In this document: piece by piece, positions 62,553 to 64,000 of the stretch | How positions within the stretch are numbered: position 1 is the stretch's first letter | Layout of the letters: every line of letters starts with the position of its first letter | From: Parapristionchus giblindavisi | Taxonomy: Eukaryota > Nematoda > Chromadorea > Rhabditida > Diplogasteridae | Direction: 5' to 3' | DNA length: 64,000 bases | NCBI GenBank assembly: GCA_943737045.1 | Contig: CALSFV010000284.1 | Span: forward strand, 5,001-69,000 | The notes under the pieces: model-generated | The model's database searches: none | What the model was told of the DNA's origin: nothing | Seen by the model: only the letters and a program-made list of their open reading frames with translations | Translations under genes and position numbers: made by a program

Positions 62553-62833
62553 CCTAGAAACATGTTATAACAGAAAGCACGAACAATTAGAAAAACTAAA
62601 ATTTAAATAAAATAATTTAATTGAAATTTCAAAATCCTGTAGTCGAGCCGGGTTTTAATAACTAATCATACTGTAGGATATGCAGACCTTTAATTATCAT
62701 AAAGTGTCTTTTTTTCCTGAGGCCATATTCACAAGCAAGCTCGCAAGCTCGGCGCGACTATCGGGGGGAAACCCCCCGAACCCCCCCTATAATTTTTTGG
62801 TTATGGTAATTGTTTAGCGCTGCGGAAGATGTT
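62553..62833. other. Upstream flank of TRMT10C with a GC-rich hairpin
   Basis: AT-rich except for 62748-62790, where CGGGGGGAAACCCCCCG forms a perfect short hairpin followed by another C run (AACCCCCCC). Confidence 0.5.
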
Positions 62834-64000
62834 AAGTAGATCAATGTGGTATCACGGGAACTAACGCTAAGACTACCTTAAATCTTTAAGTAGATCAATA
62901 TATTATCACGGGGACTAACGCTAAGACTACCTTATCTAAAGAAACTTTGCTAAGTGTGAATGGTAAATCAATCGATAGAATGAATAAGTGGATCAATATA
63001 GATCGAACTATTGTATCATTGATCTCTCCTTATGTATTTAGTGATTATGTAAAAGTTGCAATTCAGTAATTGCAACTATATCGTCGCAACTTCTTGTCTT
63101 AATATGCATTTTTATTGTTCTCTTTTCTCACTTCTTTTCTCTCTTCTCCAAGATGCGATAAATATATTATTATTATTATTGTTATTATTATAAACTACAA
63201 TATAGTATCATGGGAACTAACGCTAAGACTACCTTAAATCTTTAAGTAGATCAATATAGCGTCACGGGAACTAACGCTAAGACTACATTAAATCTTTAAG
63301 TAGATGAACATAGTGTCACGGGAACTAACGCTAAGACTACCTTAACTAAAGAAACTTTGCTAAGTGTGAACGGTAACTCAATCGATAGAATGAATAAGTA
63401 GATCAATATAGTATCACGGGAACTAACGCTAAGACTACCTTAAATCTATAAGTAGATCAATATAGTATCACGGGGACTAACGCTAAGACTACCTAAAATC
63501 TATAAGTAGATCAATATAGTGTCACGGGAACTAACGTTAAGACTACCATAAATCTTTAAGTAGGTCAATATAGTATCACGGGGACTAACGCTAAGACTAC
63601 CTTAAATCTCTAAGTAGATCAATATAGCATTACGGGAACTAACGACAAGACTACCTTAACTAAATAACCTTTGCTAAGTGTGAATGGTAACTGAATCGAT
63701 AGAATGTTTAAGTAGATCAATATAGTATCACGTTGACTAACGCTAAGACTACCTTAAATCTTTAAGTAGATCAATATAGTATCACGGGAACTAACGCTAA
63801 GACTAACTTAAATCTTTAAGTAGATCAATATAGTGTCACGGGAACTAACGCTAAGACTACCTTAAATTTTTAAGTAGATCAATATAGTGTCACGGGAACT
63901 AACGCTAAGACTACATTAAATCTTTAAGTAGATCAATATAGTGTCACGGGAACTAACGCTAAGACTACCTTAAATCTTTAAGTAGATCAATATAGTGTCA
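62834..64000. repeat. 54-bp satellite array, runs off the window
   Basis: About 20 copies of a unit beginning AAGTAGATCAATATAGT and continuing TCACGGGAACTAACGCTAAG ACTACCTTAAATCTTT. A longer variant unit with AAGAAACTTTGCTAAGTGTGAA and TCAATCGATAGAATG recurs near 62935, 63343 and 63654, giving a higher-order pattern. About 230 bp of non-repeat sequence (62975-63205) interrupts the first part. Confidence 0.92.

Overview
This is a window of animal nuclear DNA, most like a nematode and possibly a diplogastrid or rhabditid; that placement is inference. Exons are about 50-170 bp and introns mostly 40-70 bp. Introns are AT-rich with ATTGATTG runs and end in TTTCAG-type acceptors. Several start codons lie within a few bases of a splice-type acceptor, as expected if mRNAs receive a trans-spliced leader. 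The short palindrome-like word TACAGTA/TACTGTA is common. No bacterial gene organisation is visible.

Layout, left to right. (1) 1-2395 (-): GAB/SOC-1 signalling adaptor, 3' end off the window. (2) 2735-7549 (+): a Utp12-domain nucleolar protein resembling the C-terminal half of WDR43, without WD40 repeats. (3) 8609-13519 (+): BED zinc-finger protein. (4) 13890-16277 (-): TYW2/TRMT12 tRNA-modifying enzyme. (5) 17308-41577 (-): alpha-actinin, with a tRNA-Tyr in one intron, a mutually exclusive exon pair at the end of the second CH domain, and one intron inflated to 15.6 kb. (6) 41578-47547: GA-rich satellites and a 561-bp tandem duplication. (7) 47548-about 48826 (+): F-box protein. (8) 50452-54134 (+): villin. 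(9) 55522-62552 (-): TRMT10C-like mitochondrial RNase P subunit, followed 8 nt downstream by an 85-residue membrane protein (54978-55513). (10) 62834-64000: 54-bp satellite array running off the window.

The most striking feature is the content of the giant alpha-actinin intron. It holds a 15,574-bp element (18924-34497) with terminal inverted repeats beginning CTCCGC. Removing it leaves an ordinary intron of about 75 bp. The element carries a basic accessory gene (ORF1), a large transposase-like gene (ORF2), an apparently identical 2,884-bp tandem duplication that breaks the first ORF2 copy, a nested 0.86-kb-arm palindrome, and 12 in-frame exons (about 331 codons) of the C-terminal half of transketolase, introns included. 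This looks like a large, perhaps undescribed DNA transposon that has captured part of a host metabolic gene at the DNA level.

Smaller mobile elements are abundant, and nearly all of those resolved sit inside introns. They include hAT-like MITEs with 8-bp target duplications, two copies of a 5-bp-TSD MITE carrying a tRNA-like Pol III cassette, and three long palindromes. Two of the palindromes also contain tRNA-like sequence followed by a similar T-rich 3' trailer. Exon borders were worked out by hand from reading frame, splice sites and protein similarity known from memory; no database search was run.
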